This document shows positions 1 through 9,490 of a stretch of DNA of 9,543 nt, in pieces. The position numbers were made by a program, and so were the translations under genes. The stretch's first letter is position 1. Each line of letters starts with the position of its first letter. Under the pieces are notes generated by a model, which ran no database searches, was not told the DNA's origin, and worked only from the letters and a program-made list of their open reading frames with translations. This DNA is from Erwinia sp. (GTDB lineage: Bacteria > Pseudomonadota > Gammaproteobacteria > Enterobacterales > Enterobacteriaceae): NCBI GenBank assembly GCA_003512805.1, contig DOOK01000272.1, positions 1 through 9,543 on the forward strand, read 5' to 3'.

Positions 1-818
1 TGGCCACGGGCGATGCCGCCCCGATGCTGATGCGCGATACCCTGTATTCTATCGTCATGATCGTGACCGGCGGACTGGTGGGTTTTGCACTGCTGCTGGG
101 CGGGCGCAAATTTGCCACTCAGTATGTCAACCTTGCTGGCGTAAAACAGTATCTTATCGCTATTTTTCCGCTGGCCGTGCTGGTGCTGGTTTTTCCTAAT
201 GCGCTCCCCGAAGGTAATTTCAGCGTCGGTCAGTCGCTGCTGATTTCCGCTATTTCGGCGGCCATGTACGGCGTTTTTCTGCTGATTCAGACCAAAACGC
301 ACCAAAGCCTGTTTGTTTATGAGCATGAAGACGAGGGCGACGATCCGCAGCACGGTAAGCCTTCCGCCCATTCCAGCATCTGGCATACCTGCTGGCTGCT
401 GGTGCATCTGGTGGCCGTAATTGCCGTCACTAAGATGGATTCCAATACGCTGGGTGCACTGCTGACCGAGTTGAATGCGCCTGAACAGTTCACCGGTTTT
501 CTGGTGGCGTTGCTGATCCTCTCTCCGGAAGGACTGGGTGCCATCAAGGCGGTGCTGGCTAATCAGGTACAGCGTGCCATGAACCTCTTTTTCGGATCGG
601 TGCTGGCGACGATTTCGCTGACCGTACCGACGGTGACGATTATCGCCACGCTGACCGGTCAGGATCTGGTCTTCGGCCTTGAGCCGCCGCAGATGGTGAT
701 TATGCTGGCCTCACTGCTGCTTTGTCAGATCTCTTTCTCGACCGGCAGAACCAATGTGTTGAACGGCGCGGCACATCTGGCCCTGTTTATTGGCTACCTG
801 ATGACGGTGATGCTGTAG
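1..818 (+). CDS. chaA: Ca2+(Na+,K+)/H+ antiporter ChaA, 5'-truncated by window edge
   Basis: This inner-membrane cation/proton antiporter of the CaCA superfamily exports Na+, Ca2+ and K+ in exchange for protons, mainly at alkaline pH or under salt stress. The reading frame is open from the first bases (codons start at position 3), so the gene begins outside the window. About 271 codons are present; the E. coli protein is 366 residues, so roughly 95 N-terminal residues are missing. The visible part holds several hydrophobic segments separated by a hydrophilic acidic/histidine loop (YEHEDEGDDPQHGKPSAHSS, about 305-375 nt). The second CaCA repeat follows, with the family signature LLILSPEGLGAIKAVL near 505-555, whose acidic residue is expected to bind cation, then SFSTGRTNVLNGAAHLALF near the end. 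It ends with TAG and is followed by a terminator at 940-972. Identity rests on close recall of E. coli ChaA and on its position next to kdsA. Confidence 0.96.
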   Translation, partial: ATGDAAPMLMRDTLYSIVMIVTGGLVGFALLLGGRKFATQYVNLAGVKQYLIAIFPLAVLVLVFPNALPEGNFSVGQSLLISAISAAMYGVFLLIQTKTHQSLFVYEHEDEGDDPQHGKPSAHSSIWHTCWLLVHLVAVIAVTKMDSNTLGALLTELNAPEQFTGFLVALLILSPEGLGAIKAVLANQVQRAMNLFFGSVLATISLTVPTVTIIATLTGQDLVFGLEPPQMVIMLASLLLCQISFSTGRTNVLNGAAHLALFIGYLMTVML

Positions 819-939
819 ACGCTACGGAGTAAAGCCGCGTGCCTTAAGGCAGAATGGATAACGGCTCTGCGGTTTCAGGGAGGGTGCGAATTGACTGCCG
901 GGTCTGTAGTTACAGTGTGCGAGGCAGGCGCAATCACAA

Positions 940-972
940 CAGGCCGGTACTGTAGTACCGGCCTGATTTTTT
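940..972 (+). terminator. Intrinsic terminator between chaA and kdsA
   Basis: A perfect 11-bp GC-rich stem (CAGGCCGGTAC at 940-950 with GTACCGGCCTG at 955-965) closes a TGTA tetraloop. It is followed by an A and then six T residues (967-972). The tail suits termination of rightward chaA transcription, although it lies 120 nt past the chaA stop. It sits immediately next to the kdsA stop codon (974-976). The reverse strand has the hairpin followed only by TTGTGATT, so it may also end the leftward operon, but less efficiently. Confidence 0.88.
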
Positions 973-973
973 A

Positions 974-1837
<864 letters not shown>

Positions 1838-1856
1838 TTATTCTTTGTTTAACAGA

Positions 1857-2666
1857 TTAGTGCAGCGTGATCTGTTTCTGTTCAATCGAGTGGATCTGTA
1901 ATTTAATCATTTCGCTGACCGGATCTTCCGGGCACTGTTCAACAAAATAGGTCAGATCGCTTACCGCAACATGCTCGCAGTCCAGCTGCGCGAAAATCAG
2001 CCCGCGGTCGCGGATTTCATAAGGATCGTCCGGGTCCATATTGACCAGCACCTGGCTGACCTGCAGCGCCAGCTCCATCTGCTTCTCTTCCATCAGCGCG
2101 GCTTTCAGCGTGTCCAGCATCTTGTTCAGTACCAGCTGCGGCTCGGCTTCCTGCAGATCATCATCGTACAGCTCGGCGACCGGGCCGATATTGCCCTTCA
2201 GCCAGACTTCCAGGGTATGCTCATCCAGCGTTTCGCCGTTAAACGGATTGATCAGCCACATCTCTTCATCAATCCAGTCGGCCCGCAAAATAAGCTGCGT
2301 GGGAAAGATAACCGGCATCAGCGGCAGCGACAGTTCGTGAGCAATATGCAGGAAAATCACGCCCAGCGACACGGCCGTGCCCTGGCGGGTTTTCAGCACG
2401 TTATCCAGCCACAGCGTATCTGAGAGACGATAGACGCCGCTCGCGCCGCCGAAGCCCCACCGCTTCCAGAACAGCTCAATTAATTTTTCCAGCTGCAGAT
2501 CCTGCTCCAGCTGTAATGGAATGGTGGCGCGCGCCTCTTTAACCAGCTCCGCCAGCTGCTTTTCTACGTCTTCAGCAGGAAAGTCAGGACGGATGGCCAG
2601 CGTGGCCGCAATTACCGCCTCGCACAGCGGGGTCGCTGTGCCTTCATCAGTTGCTATCGACGTCAT
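1857..2666 (-). CDS. sirB1: SirB1 family protein (transglutaminase-like fold plus TPR)
   Basis: The gene matches E. coli YchA/SirB1 in length (269 aa) and sequence. The N-terminal half (about 40-165) fits the transglutaminase-core-2 type domain, with blocks GVYRLSDTLWLDNVLKTRQG (77-96), LPVIFPTQLILR-like segment (115-128) and WLINPFNGETL (137-147). The C-terminal part (about 188-260) fits a TPR-like helical repeat, with MEEKQMELALQ (192-202), DPYEIRDRGLIFAQLDCEHVA (214-234) and YFVEQCPEDP (240-249). I see no catalytic cysteine in the GTAVSLG block, so enzymatic activity is doubtful. The name comes from Salmonella, where the locus was found to affect invasion gene expression; its biochemical role is not established. 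The start overlaps the sirB2 stop in an ATGA arrangement (2663-2666), indicating translational coupling. No signal peptide is visible, so it is probably cytoplasmic. The extreme N-terminus is the least conserved part. Confidence 0.93.
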   Translation of the reverse strand: MTSIATDEGTATPLCEAVIAATLAIRPDFPAEDVEKQLAELVKEARATIPLQLEQDLQLEKLIELFWKRWGFGGASGVYRLSDTLWLDNVLKTRQGTAVSLGVIFLHIAHELSLPLMPVIFPTQLILRADWIDEEMWLINPFNGETLDEHTLEVWLKGNIGPVAELYDDDLQEAEPQLVLNKMLDTLKAALMEEKQMELALQVSQVLVNMDPDDPYEIRDRGLIFAQLDCEHVAVSDLTYFVEQCPEDPVSEMIKLQIHSIEQKQITLH

Positions 2667-3061
2667 ACACTCCCCAACAATGGCATTTTTGTGGTGGCCA
2701 GGTGGTAAATAATTACCAGCATCGCGGCCGCCACGATAAAAGCTATCCAGCGCGTTTTTTGCGCGCGTGGTTTGCGCCCGAGGGCAATAAAGCCAAGCGC
2801 GATATAGATAATAACGCCAAACAGCTTTTCAGTCAGCCATGCGCCCTGAGGCGTGAAGGGATAAAAGTGCGTTATTGCTACCAGCATCGCGCCAGAAAGC
2901 AGCAGCAGCGTGTCGTTGAGATGGGGCACGATGCGTACCCAGCGTTTTTGCAGCATCGATGAGCCGGTCTGGAGCCAAATGAAACGCAGCAGAAACAGCG
3001 TAGCGGTAAGGATTACCGTCAGCAGATGCAAATTTTTTACAGCACTGTACCAGTCAGCCAT
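2663..3061 (-). CDS. sirB2: SirB2 family integral membrane protein
   Basis: This small, very hydrophobic 132-residue protein corresponds to E. coli YchQ (about 130 aa). Four transmembrane segments can be drawn at about 8-28, 45-65, 77-95 and 103-122, joined by short polar loops. The best conserved blocks are KNLHLLTV (9-16), KRWVRIVPHLNDTLLL (39-54), and LTEKLFGVIIYIALGFIALG (76-95). Two histidines in predicted helices (H12, H47) are conserved in the E. coli protein as I recall it. Its function is unknown; the sir name reflects a Salmonella virulence-regulation phenotype and not a known activity. The ATG has a GAGGG Shine-Dalgarno. The gene lies 14 nt after the prmC stop, and its own TGA overlaps the sirB1 ATG, so the two proteins are probably made together. 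Confidence 0.92.
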   Translation of the reverse strand: MADWYSAVKNLHLLTVILTATLFLLRFIWLQTGSSMLQKRWVRIVPHLNDTLLLLSGAMLVAITHFYPFTPQGAWLTEKLFGVIIYIALGFIALGRKPRAQKTRWIAFIVAAAMLVIIYHLATTKMPLLGSV

Positions 3062-3075
3062 TTATTTTCCCTCGT

Positions 3076-3906
3076 TCAGGCCTTTTGTGCATAAGTCACG
3101 CGGTCATTATCGCCATAATCACGAGCGGTAGCCACATGAGTAAAACCGGCCGCCTGCAGAATAGCCTGCACTTTTTGCGCCTGTTGCCAGCCGTGCTCGA
3201 CCAGCAGCCAACCGCCCGGCAGCAGCGCCTGTCCGGCCTGAGCGGCAATGATTTTGATGTCGGCCAGGCCGCCTTCCGCCGCTACCAGCGCGCTTTGCGG
3301 TTCAAAACGCACGTCGCCCTGCCGCAGATGTTCGTCGGCTTCATCAATATAGGGCGGATTGCTGACGATAACGGCAAAGCGTTCGCCTGCCAGTGCGCTG
3401 AACCAGTTACTGAGTCGGAAAGCAGCATTGTGGATACCCAGGCGTTGCGCATTGCGCTGCGCCAGCTCAACGGCGCCCTGAATGCGATCGACGCCGATAA
3501 TCTGACAGTCGGGACGTTCACTGGCGATAGCCAGGGCAACCGCGCCGGTGCCGGTACCTAAATCCAGTATCGACGCCGGTTCGGCAGGGAGACGTGCCAG
3601 CGCCTGCTCCACCAGCAGTTCAGTATCGGGACGAGGAATAAGCGTATCGGGGGAAACGCTGAGCGGCAGCGACCAGAATTCTCGCTCACCGGTCAGGTAA
3701 GCAATCGGCTCGCCCTTTGCGCGGCGAGCCAGCAGCGCAGCCAGGCGCTCCTGCTCGCTTTGGGTCAGCGTCGTCTCGTCAAAAGCGATCAGCCAGCTGC
3801 GGGCGCGGCCGGTGACAAAACCCAGCAGGATCTCCGCGTCTCTTTTCGGGCTTTCACTGCCCGCCAGTTCGGTGATGGCCCCTTTCAGCCACTGGCGAAT
3901 GTCCAT
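3076..3906 (-). CDS. prmC: Peptide chain release factor N5-glutamine methyltransferase PrmC (HemK)
   Basis: The enzyme transfers a methyl group from S-adenosylmethionine to the glutamine side-chain of the GGQ motif in release factors RF1 and RF2, raising their peptide-release activity. The 276 residues match the family (E. coli 277). An N-terminal helical release-factor-binding domain (about 1-75) is followed by the HemK linker with LIPRPDTELLVE (89-100). The Rossmann methyltransferase domain carries SAM motif I DLGTGTGAVALA (115-126) and the catalytic NPPY tetrapeptide at 183-186, which holds the substrate amide. The ATG shares one base with the prfA stop (TAATG), so translation is coupled to that of its substrate RF1. 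The old name hemK came from its place beside hemA. It terminates with TGA, a codon read by its other substrate, RF2. Confidence 0.98.
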   Translation of the reverse strand: MDIRQWLKGAITELAGSESPKRDAEILLGFVTGRARSWLIAFDETTLTQSEQERLAALLARRAKGEPIAYLTGEREFWSLPLSVSPDTLIPRPDTELLVEQALARLPAEPASILDLGTGTGAVALAIASERPDCQIIGVDRIQGAVELAQRNAQRLGIHNAAFRLSNWFSALAGERFAVIVSNPPYIDEADEHLRQGDVRFEPQSALVAAEGGLADIKIIAAQAGQALLPGGWLLVEHGWQQAQKVQAILQAAGFTHVATARDYGDNDRVTYAQKA

Positions 3907-4988
3907 TACTCCTGCTCGGACAGGGCGGCCAGCTGGTCTGCCTGATACTCCTGCACCACAGGCTCAATCAGCATATCCAGCTTGCCCTGCATCGCTTCGT
4001 CCAGACGGTAGATGGTCAGGTTAATGCGGTGGTCGGTAATACGACCCTGCGGATAGTTATAGGTACGGTTGCGATCGGAGCGGTCCCCGCTACCCAGCAG
4101 GTTGCGGCGCGTTGAGGCCTCTTCCTGCTGACGACGGGCGCTCTCGGCTGCACGGATGCGGGAGCCCAGCACGGCCAACGCTTTGGCTTTGTTTTTGTGC
4201 TGCGAACGCTCGTCCTGACACTCCACCACAATGCCGGTAGGCAAGTGGGTAATACGAATAGCGGAGTCGGTGGTGTTAACGTGCTGTCCACCCGCGCCCG
4301 ATGAACGAAAGGTATCAATTTTCAGGTCGCTCGGGTTGATATCCGGCAGCTCGGCTTCCGGCACTTCCGGCAGCACGGCGACGGTACAGGCCGACGTGTG
4401 AATACGGCCCTGCGATTCCGTTTCCGGCACGCGCTGCACGCGATGACCGCCAGACTCAAACTTCAGGCGGCCATAGGCGCCTTCACCGATGATTTTCGCG
4501 ATCACTTCTTTATAACCGCCGTGCTCGCCCTCGTTGGCGCTCATCACTTCCACCTTCCAGCGGCGCGATTCCGCATAGCGGCTGTACATGCGGAACAGAT
4601 CACCGGCAAAAATGGCCGCTTCGTCGCCGCCGGTACCGGCCCGCACTTCCACATAACAGTTACGTTCGTCGTCCGGATCTTTCGGCAGCAGCAGCACCTG
4701 TAACTCTTGCTCCAGCTGTTCGCAGACCTCACGCGCCTCTTTAAGCTCTTCCTGCGCCATATCGCGCATTTCCGCATCGTTCAGCATCTCTTCGGCGGTG
4801 GCGATATCGTCCTGATTCTGCTGCCAACGACGGAAACACTGGCTGACATCGGTCAACTGCGCATACTCACGCGACAGCGCGCGAAAACGCTCCTGATCGG
4901 CAATCACGCCAGCATCGCCCAGCATCGCCTCGACTTCCTCGTGGCGTTCCTGCAAGGCTTCCAGTTTGGCAACAATAGAAGGCTTCAT
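3906..4988 (-). CDS. prfA: Peptide chain release factor 1 (RF1)
   Basis: RF1 recognises UAA and UAG in the ribosomal A site and triggers hydrolysis of peptidyl-tRNA. Its 360 residues equal the E. coli length and align without gaps from [12 protein letters not shown] to the end. The N-terminal coiled domain 1 covers about 1-110. The stop-codon-reading tripeptide PxT is PET at 188-190 (PAT in E. coli), just before [10 protein letters not shown]. The GGQ motif sits at 233-235 inside [15 protein letters not shown], with Q235 as the PrmC methylation site. A basic segment [18 protein letters not shown] follows in the C-terminal part. The ATG has a modest AGGGA Shine-Dalgarno, 32 nt after the hemA UAG stop, in an AU-rich spacer. 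The first base triplet also forms an ATGA overlap with the stop of the hemA readthrough frame (see findings). Confidence 0.99.
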   Translation of the reverse strand: MKPSIVAKLEALQERHEEVEAMLGDAGVIADQERFRALSREYAQLTDVSQCFRRWQQNQDDIATAEEMLNDAEMRDMAQEELKEAREVCEQLEQELQVLLLPKDPDDERNCYVEVRAGTGGDEAAIFAGDLFRMYSRYAESRRWKVEVMSANEGEHGGYKEVIAKIIGEGAYGRLKFESGGHRVQRVPETESQGRIHTSACTVAVLPEVPEAELPDINPSDLKIDTFRSSGAGGQHVNTTDSAIRITHLPTGIVVECQDERSQHKNKAKALAVLGSRIRAAESARRQQEEASTRRNLLGSGDRSDRNRTYNYPQGRITDHRINLTIYRLDEAMQGKLDMLIEPVVQEYQADQLAALSEQE

Positions 4989-5020
4989 GAATATTCCCTG
5001 TATATAAAAAGGTAAAAACG

Positions 5021-6274
5021 CTACAGCCCCAGGCCGTCGCGTAAAATCTGCAGGCGTTCATCATCGCCGTCGCGGGCAGCCTGCTGAAGGGATTTGGTTG
5101 GGGCGTGGATCAGCTTGTTGGTGAGCTTATGGGCCAGCTCACGCAGCACGGCCTGCGCATCCGCACCCTGAGCAAGCGCCGCCAGGGCGCGCTCTTCCAG
5201 CTCGGCGCGCACCTGGTCGGCCTGGGAGCGATAGTCGCGGATAGTCTGGCTGGCGCTTTGCGCGCGCAGCCACGACATAAACTCGTCGCTTTCCTGCACC
5301 ACGATTGTTTCGGCCTGTACGGCAGCAGCCTTACGCTGTGCCATATTGCTTTCAATGATCGCCTGCAGATCGTCCACGCTGTAAAGATAAGCGTTGGGCA
5401 GCTTGCCCACTTCCGGCTCCACGTCGCGCGGTACGGCAATGTCCACCAGCAGCATGGGCTGATTACGGCGCTGTTTCAGCGCGCGCTCCACCATCCCTTT
5501 ACCGATAATCGGCAGCGGGCTGGCGGTGGAACTGATGATAATGTCGGCTTCTGCCAGACGCGAATCGATCTCCGCTAAACCAATGACTTCCGCATCAACC
5601 TCGTCGGCCAGCTTCTGCGCACGTTCGCGGGTGCGGTTGGCGATGATCAGCTTCTGTACTTTATGCTCACGCAGATGCCGTGCCGCCAGCTCAATGGTTT
5701 CCCCCGCGCCGACCAGCAGCACGTTGACGGTCGACAGCGACTCAAAGATCTGCCGCGCCAGCGTACAGGCAGCAAAGGCAACGGAAACGGCGCTGGCGCC
5801 GATCTCGGTTTCCGTGCGCACACGCTTGGCGACAGAGAAGGATTTCTGGAACATTCTCTCCAGCTCGCTGGAGATAGTGTGACCACGATGCGAATCGGCG
5901 TAGGCTTTTTTCACCTGCCCCAGGATCTGCGGCTCGCCGAGCACCAGCGAGTCCAGCCCGCTGGCGACGCGCATCAGATGGCTGACAGCGTCATTATCAT
6001 GGTGCCAGTAGAGGCTTTTGCGCACTTCATCGGCGCTGAGCTGATGATAGTCGCACAGCCATTTCACCAGCTGTTCCTGCAGATTTTCCTGTTGTTCAAC
6101 GCTAAGGTATAACTCGGTCCTGTTACAGGTAGACAGCACAACGCCGCCCTGTACCAGCGGCTGAGCAAGCAGGCTGTCGAGAGCCTGATCCAGCGTATCC
6201 GGCGAGAACGTTACGCGTTCACGCAGAGCCACAGGAGCCGTTTTATGATTTATTCCGAGTGCCAGCAACGTCAT
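5021..6274 (-). CDS. hemA: Glutamyl-tRNA reductase HemA
   Basis: HemA makes glutamate-1-semialdehyde from glutamyl-tRNA(Glu) with NADPH, the first and rate-controlling step of the C5 route to 5-aminolevulinate and haem. The protein has 417 residues (E. coli 418). The catalytic domain shows [14 protein letters not shown] (7-20), the nucleophilic Cys50 in STCNRTELY (48-56) and the signature [20 protein letters not shown] (99-118). The NADPH Rossmann domain has [10 protein letters not shown] (186-195) and ANRTRERA (212-219). A long spinal helix and a dimerisation domain follow (about 300-417), with [15 protein letters not shown] at 390-404. The N-terminus [10 protein letters not shown] is like that of Salmonella HemA, where this region is known to govern haem-dependent turnover by Lon and ClpAP. 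No strong Shine-Dalgarno precedes the ATG. It heads the minus-strand operon, divergent from lolB, and ends with UAG. Confidence 0.99.
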   Translation of the reverse strand: MTLLALGINHKTAPVALRERVTFSPDTLDQALDSLLAQPLVQGGVVLSTCNRTELYLSVEQQENLQEQLVKWLCDYHQLSADEVRKSLYWHHDNDAVSHLMRVASGLDSLVLGEPQILGQVKKAYADSHRGHTISSELERMFQKSFSVAKRVRTETEIGASAVSVAFAACTLARQIFESLSTVNVLLVGAGETIELAARHLREHKVQKLIIANRTRERAQKLADEVDAEVIGLAEIDSRLAEADIIISSTASPLPIIGKGMVERALKQRRNQPMLLVDIAVPRDVEPEVGKLPNAYLYSVDDLQAIIESNMAQRKAAAVQAETIVVQESDEFMSWLRAQSASQTIRDYRSQADQVRAELEERALAALAQGADAQAVLRELAHKLTNKLIHAPTKSLQQAARDGDDERLQILRDGLGL

Positions 6275-6321
6275 GAGTCAGGTCTGGGAGATCCCACTGT
6301 TGATAGGGTTTTGTGAGGCGC

Positions 6322-6350
6322 ATTCTACAAGATGAGCGAGATCAAGAAAA
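6322..6350 (-). promoter_or_regulatory. Predicted sigma70 promoter of the hemA operon
   Basis: On the minus strand a TAGAAT -10 box (6322-6327, five of six matches to TATAAT) lies 17 bp downstream of a weaker TTTTCT -35 box (6345-6350). Predicted transcription would start near 6315 and leave a leader of about 40 nt before the hemA ATG. The leader includes a small TGGG-ATCT-CCCA stem-loop (6285-6296) ending about 10 nt before the start codon. Boxes are read by eye; enteric hemA has a promoter in this area, but I cannot confirm the start site. Confidence 0.55.
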
Positions 6351-6413
6351 GCCACATTCGCCGTTCGCTGCGATTGATATGGCTATTCAGCACGAAACAG
6401 GACAAATTGAGTA

Positions 6414-6442
6414 TTGACGCGCCTGCTGGCAGTCGATAGTTT
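6414..6442 (+). promoter_or_regulatory. Possible lolB promoter
   Basis: A good -35 match, TTGACG (6414-6419), is followed after 17 bp by TAGTTT (6437-6442), a poor -10. An alternative -10, GATAGT (6435-6440), has 15-bp spacing. Some promoter must lie in the 218-bp divergent spacer between hemA and lolB, and this is the best candidate on the plus strand. The leader would be about 45 nt long. Confidence 0.35.
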
Positions 6443-6492
6443 GAACGGTTACTTTGCGCGTAAGCGCCTGAACGGAATCTGAGGAGTCCCCC

Positions 6493-7112
6493 ATGTTTAT
6501 GTCGAATCGCCGCCTGTTGCGGCTTCTTCCGCTTGCCAGCGTGCTGCTGGCTGCCTGTAGCGTTAATAAACCCCAGGGGCCCGGACAAAGCGTCACCTCG
6601 CCACAGTGGCAGCAGCATCAACAGGCTGTCGAAAAAATTACCCAGTACCAGACACGTGGCGCTTTTGCCTACCTGTCCGATAAGCAAAAAGTTTACGCAC
6701 GTTTTAACTGGCAGCAAACCGCGCCGGATCGCTATCGTCTGTTGCTGACCAACCCGCTGGGCAGCACCGAACTCCAGCTGGATGCACAGGGCGACGTGGT
6801 GCAGCTGGTCGATAACAAAGGCAAGCGCTATACCAGCAACGATGCCGAGAAGATGATTTCACAGCTCACCGGCATGGATATTCCGCTTAACAGTCTGCGC
6901 CAGTGGATGATGGGACTGCCGGGCGAGTCGACCGACTACAAGCTGGATGACCAGTACCGCCTGCGCGAAGTCAACTACAGCCGTGACGGCCAGCAGTGGA
7001 CGGTGACGTATCAGGCTTATGACAACAAGCAGCAGCCTGCTCTGCCGGTTAACATGGAGCTGCACGAAGGCGATCAGCGCATCAAGCTGAAAATGGACGG
7101 CTGGACGGTAAA

Positions 7113-7116
<4 letters not shown>
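6493..7116 (+). CDS. lolB: Outer-membrane lipoprotein insertase LolB
   Basis: LolB is the outer-membrane receptor that takes lipoproteins from the periplasmic carrier LolA and inserts them into the outer membrane. The 207 residues equal the E. coli length. A lipoprotein signal peptide ends with the lipobox L19-A20-A21-C22, so Cys22 is the predicted lipidated residue. Ser follows at +2, not Asp, consistent with outer-membrane sorting. The mature part shows [20 protein letters not shown] (51-70), [15 protein letters not shown] (82-96) and [10 protein letters not shown]. Leu89 in NPLG corresponds to the protruding-loop leucine (L68 of mature E. coli LolB) needed for membrane insertion. GAGGAG at 6481-6486 stands 6 nt before ATG 6493, favouring that start over ATG 6499. 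The TGA stop overlaps the ispE ATG (ATGA, 7113-7116), so the two are translationally coupled. Confidence 0.98.
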
Positions 7117-9078
<1,962 letters not shown>

Positions 9079-9121
9079 TTGATCTGCAGGGTGACCGCTG
9101 CGCAGGCAGCAGTTACTCAAT

Positions 9122-9162
9122 AAAAAGCGGGACAGATTTTCTGTCCCGCTTTTTTTGTTTTT
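9122..9162. terminator. Strong, probably bidirectional terminator between prs and ychH
   Basis: A 14-bp perfect inverted repeat (9122-9135 with 9141-9154) has the GC-rich core AGCGGGACAG / CTGTCCCGCT and loop ATTTT. The plus strand continues with seven T (9150-9156), a G and five more T. On the minus strand the matching A run gives a T tract, so it can also end leftward ychH transcription, whose stop codon is at 9174-9176. Confidence 0.95.
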
Positions 9163-9173
9163 GCCGCCCGCCG

Positions 9174-9455
9174 TCAGTGGTGGCCATGGCCGGATGCGCG
9201 ACGACAGCGCTTGTCACCGTAATGACGCACCCAATAATAGTGATCGGTTATTTTTTCGCGGCCGCTGATGCGCGCGCCCACCAGCCACATCAGTGCGCCA
9301 ATAAAGATGGCAAAAATAGCGCCGTTGACCAGCAGCGAGGGCAGCTGCAGTTGCGGCAGTTGATTCAGGACGGCATAGCCAATGCCGGTTACCATGACCG
9401 CCATACCGATGACCATCAGGGCATTACCGGTTAAATTAGCGTGTCTGCGTTTCAT
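9174..9455 (-). CDS. ychH: YchH family (DUF2583) small inner-membrane stress protein
   Basis: This 93-residue protein matches E. coli YchH (92 aa). The start at 9453-9455 is chosen because GGAGG (9462-9466 on the complementary strand) stands 6 nt upstream and the protein then begins MKRRHANLTGN, like the family; a frame extension to 9512 has no such support. Two hydrophobic helices (about 10-30 and 41-61) flank the conserved NQLPQL (31-36), and a charged C-terminal tail contains YYWVRHYGDKRCRR (73-86) followed by a short histidine-rich end. In E. coli ychH is induced under several stresses and linked to oxidative-stress tolerance and biofilm formation; its molecular function is unknown. It converges on prs. 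In E. coli dauA lies between the two; here only the terminator does. Confidence 0.93.
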   Translation of the reverse strand: MKRRHANLTGNALMVIGMAVMVTGIGYAVLNQLPQLQLPSLLVNGAIFAIFIGALMWLVGARISGREKITDHYYWVRHYGDKRCRRASGHGHH

Positions 9456-9490
9456 TTGTCGCCTCCAGAAGCCAGTGCATTCCTGTGTGG

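Noticed and set aside
891..916. TTGACT followed by TACAGT as a promoter for a small RNA ending at the 940-972 terminator
   Set aside because: The spacing between the boxes is only 14 bp, too short for sigma70, and no better -10 is present.
1971..2423. 150-codon open frame opposite sirB1
   Set aside because: Antisense shadow: rich in Gln, Arg and His with no family resemblance, no good ribosome binding site, and fully inside sirB1.
3085..3561. 158-codon open frame opposite prmC
   Set aside because: Entirely antisense to prmC, which has all catalytic motifs; no independent evidence for coding.
5663..6112. 149-codon open frame opposite hemA
   Set aside because: Antisense to intact hemA including its catalytic and NADPH-binding regions; no start signal or recognisable domain.
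6456..6467. GCGC-GTAA-GCGC mini-hairpin and a TGAACGG direct repeat (6442-6448, 6469-6475) upstream of lolB
   Set aside because: Only a 4-bp stem and 7-bp repeat; expected by chance at this base composition, and no known regulator matches.
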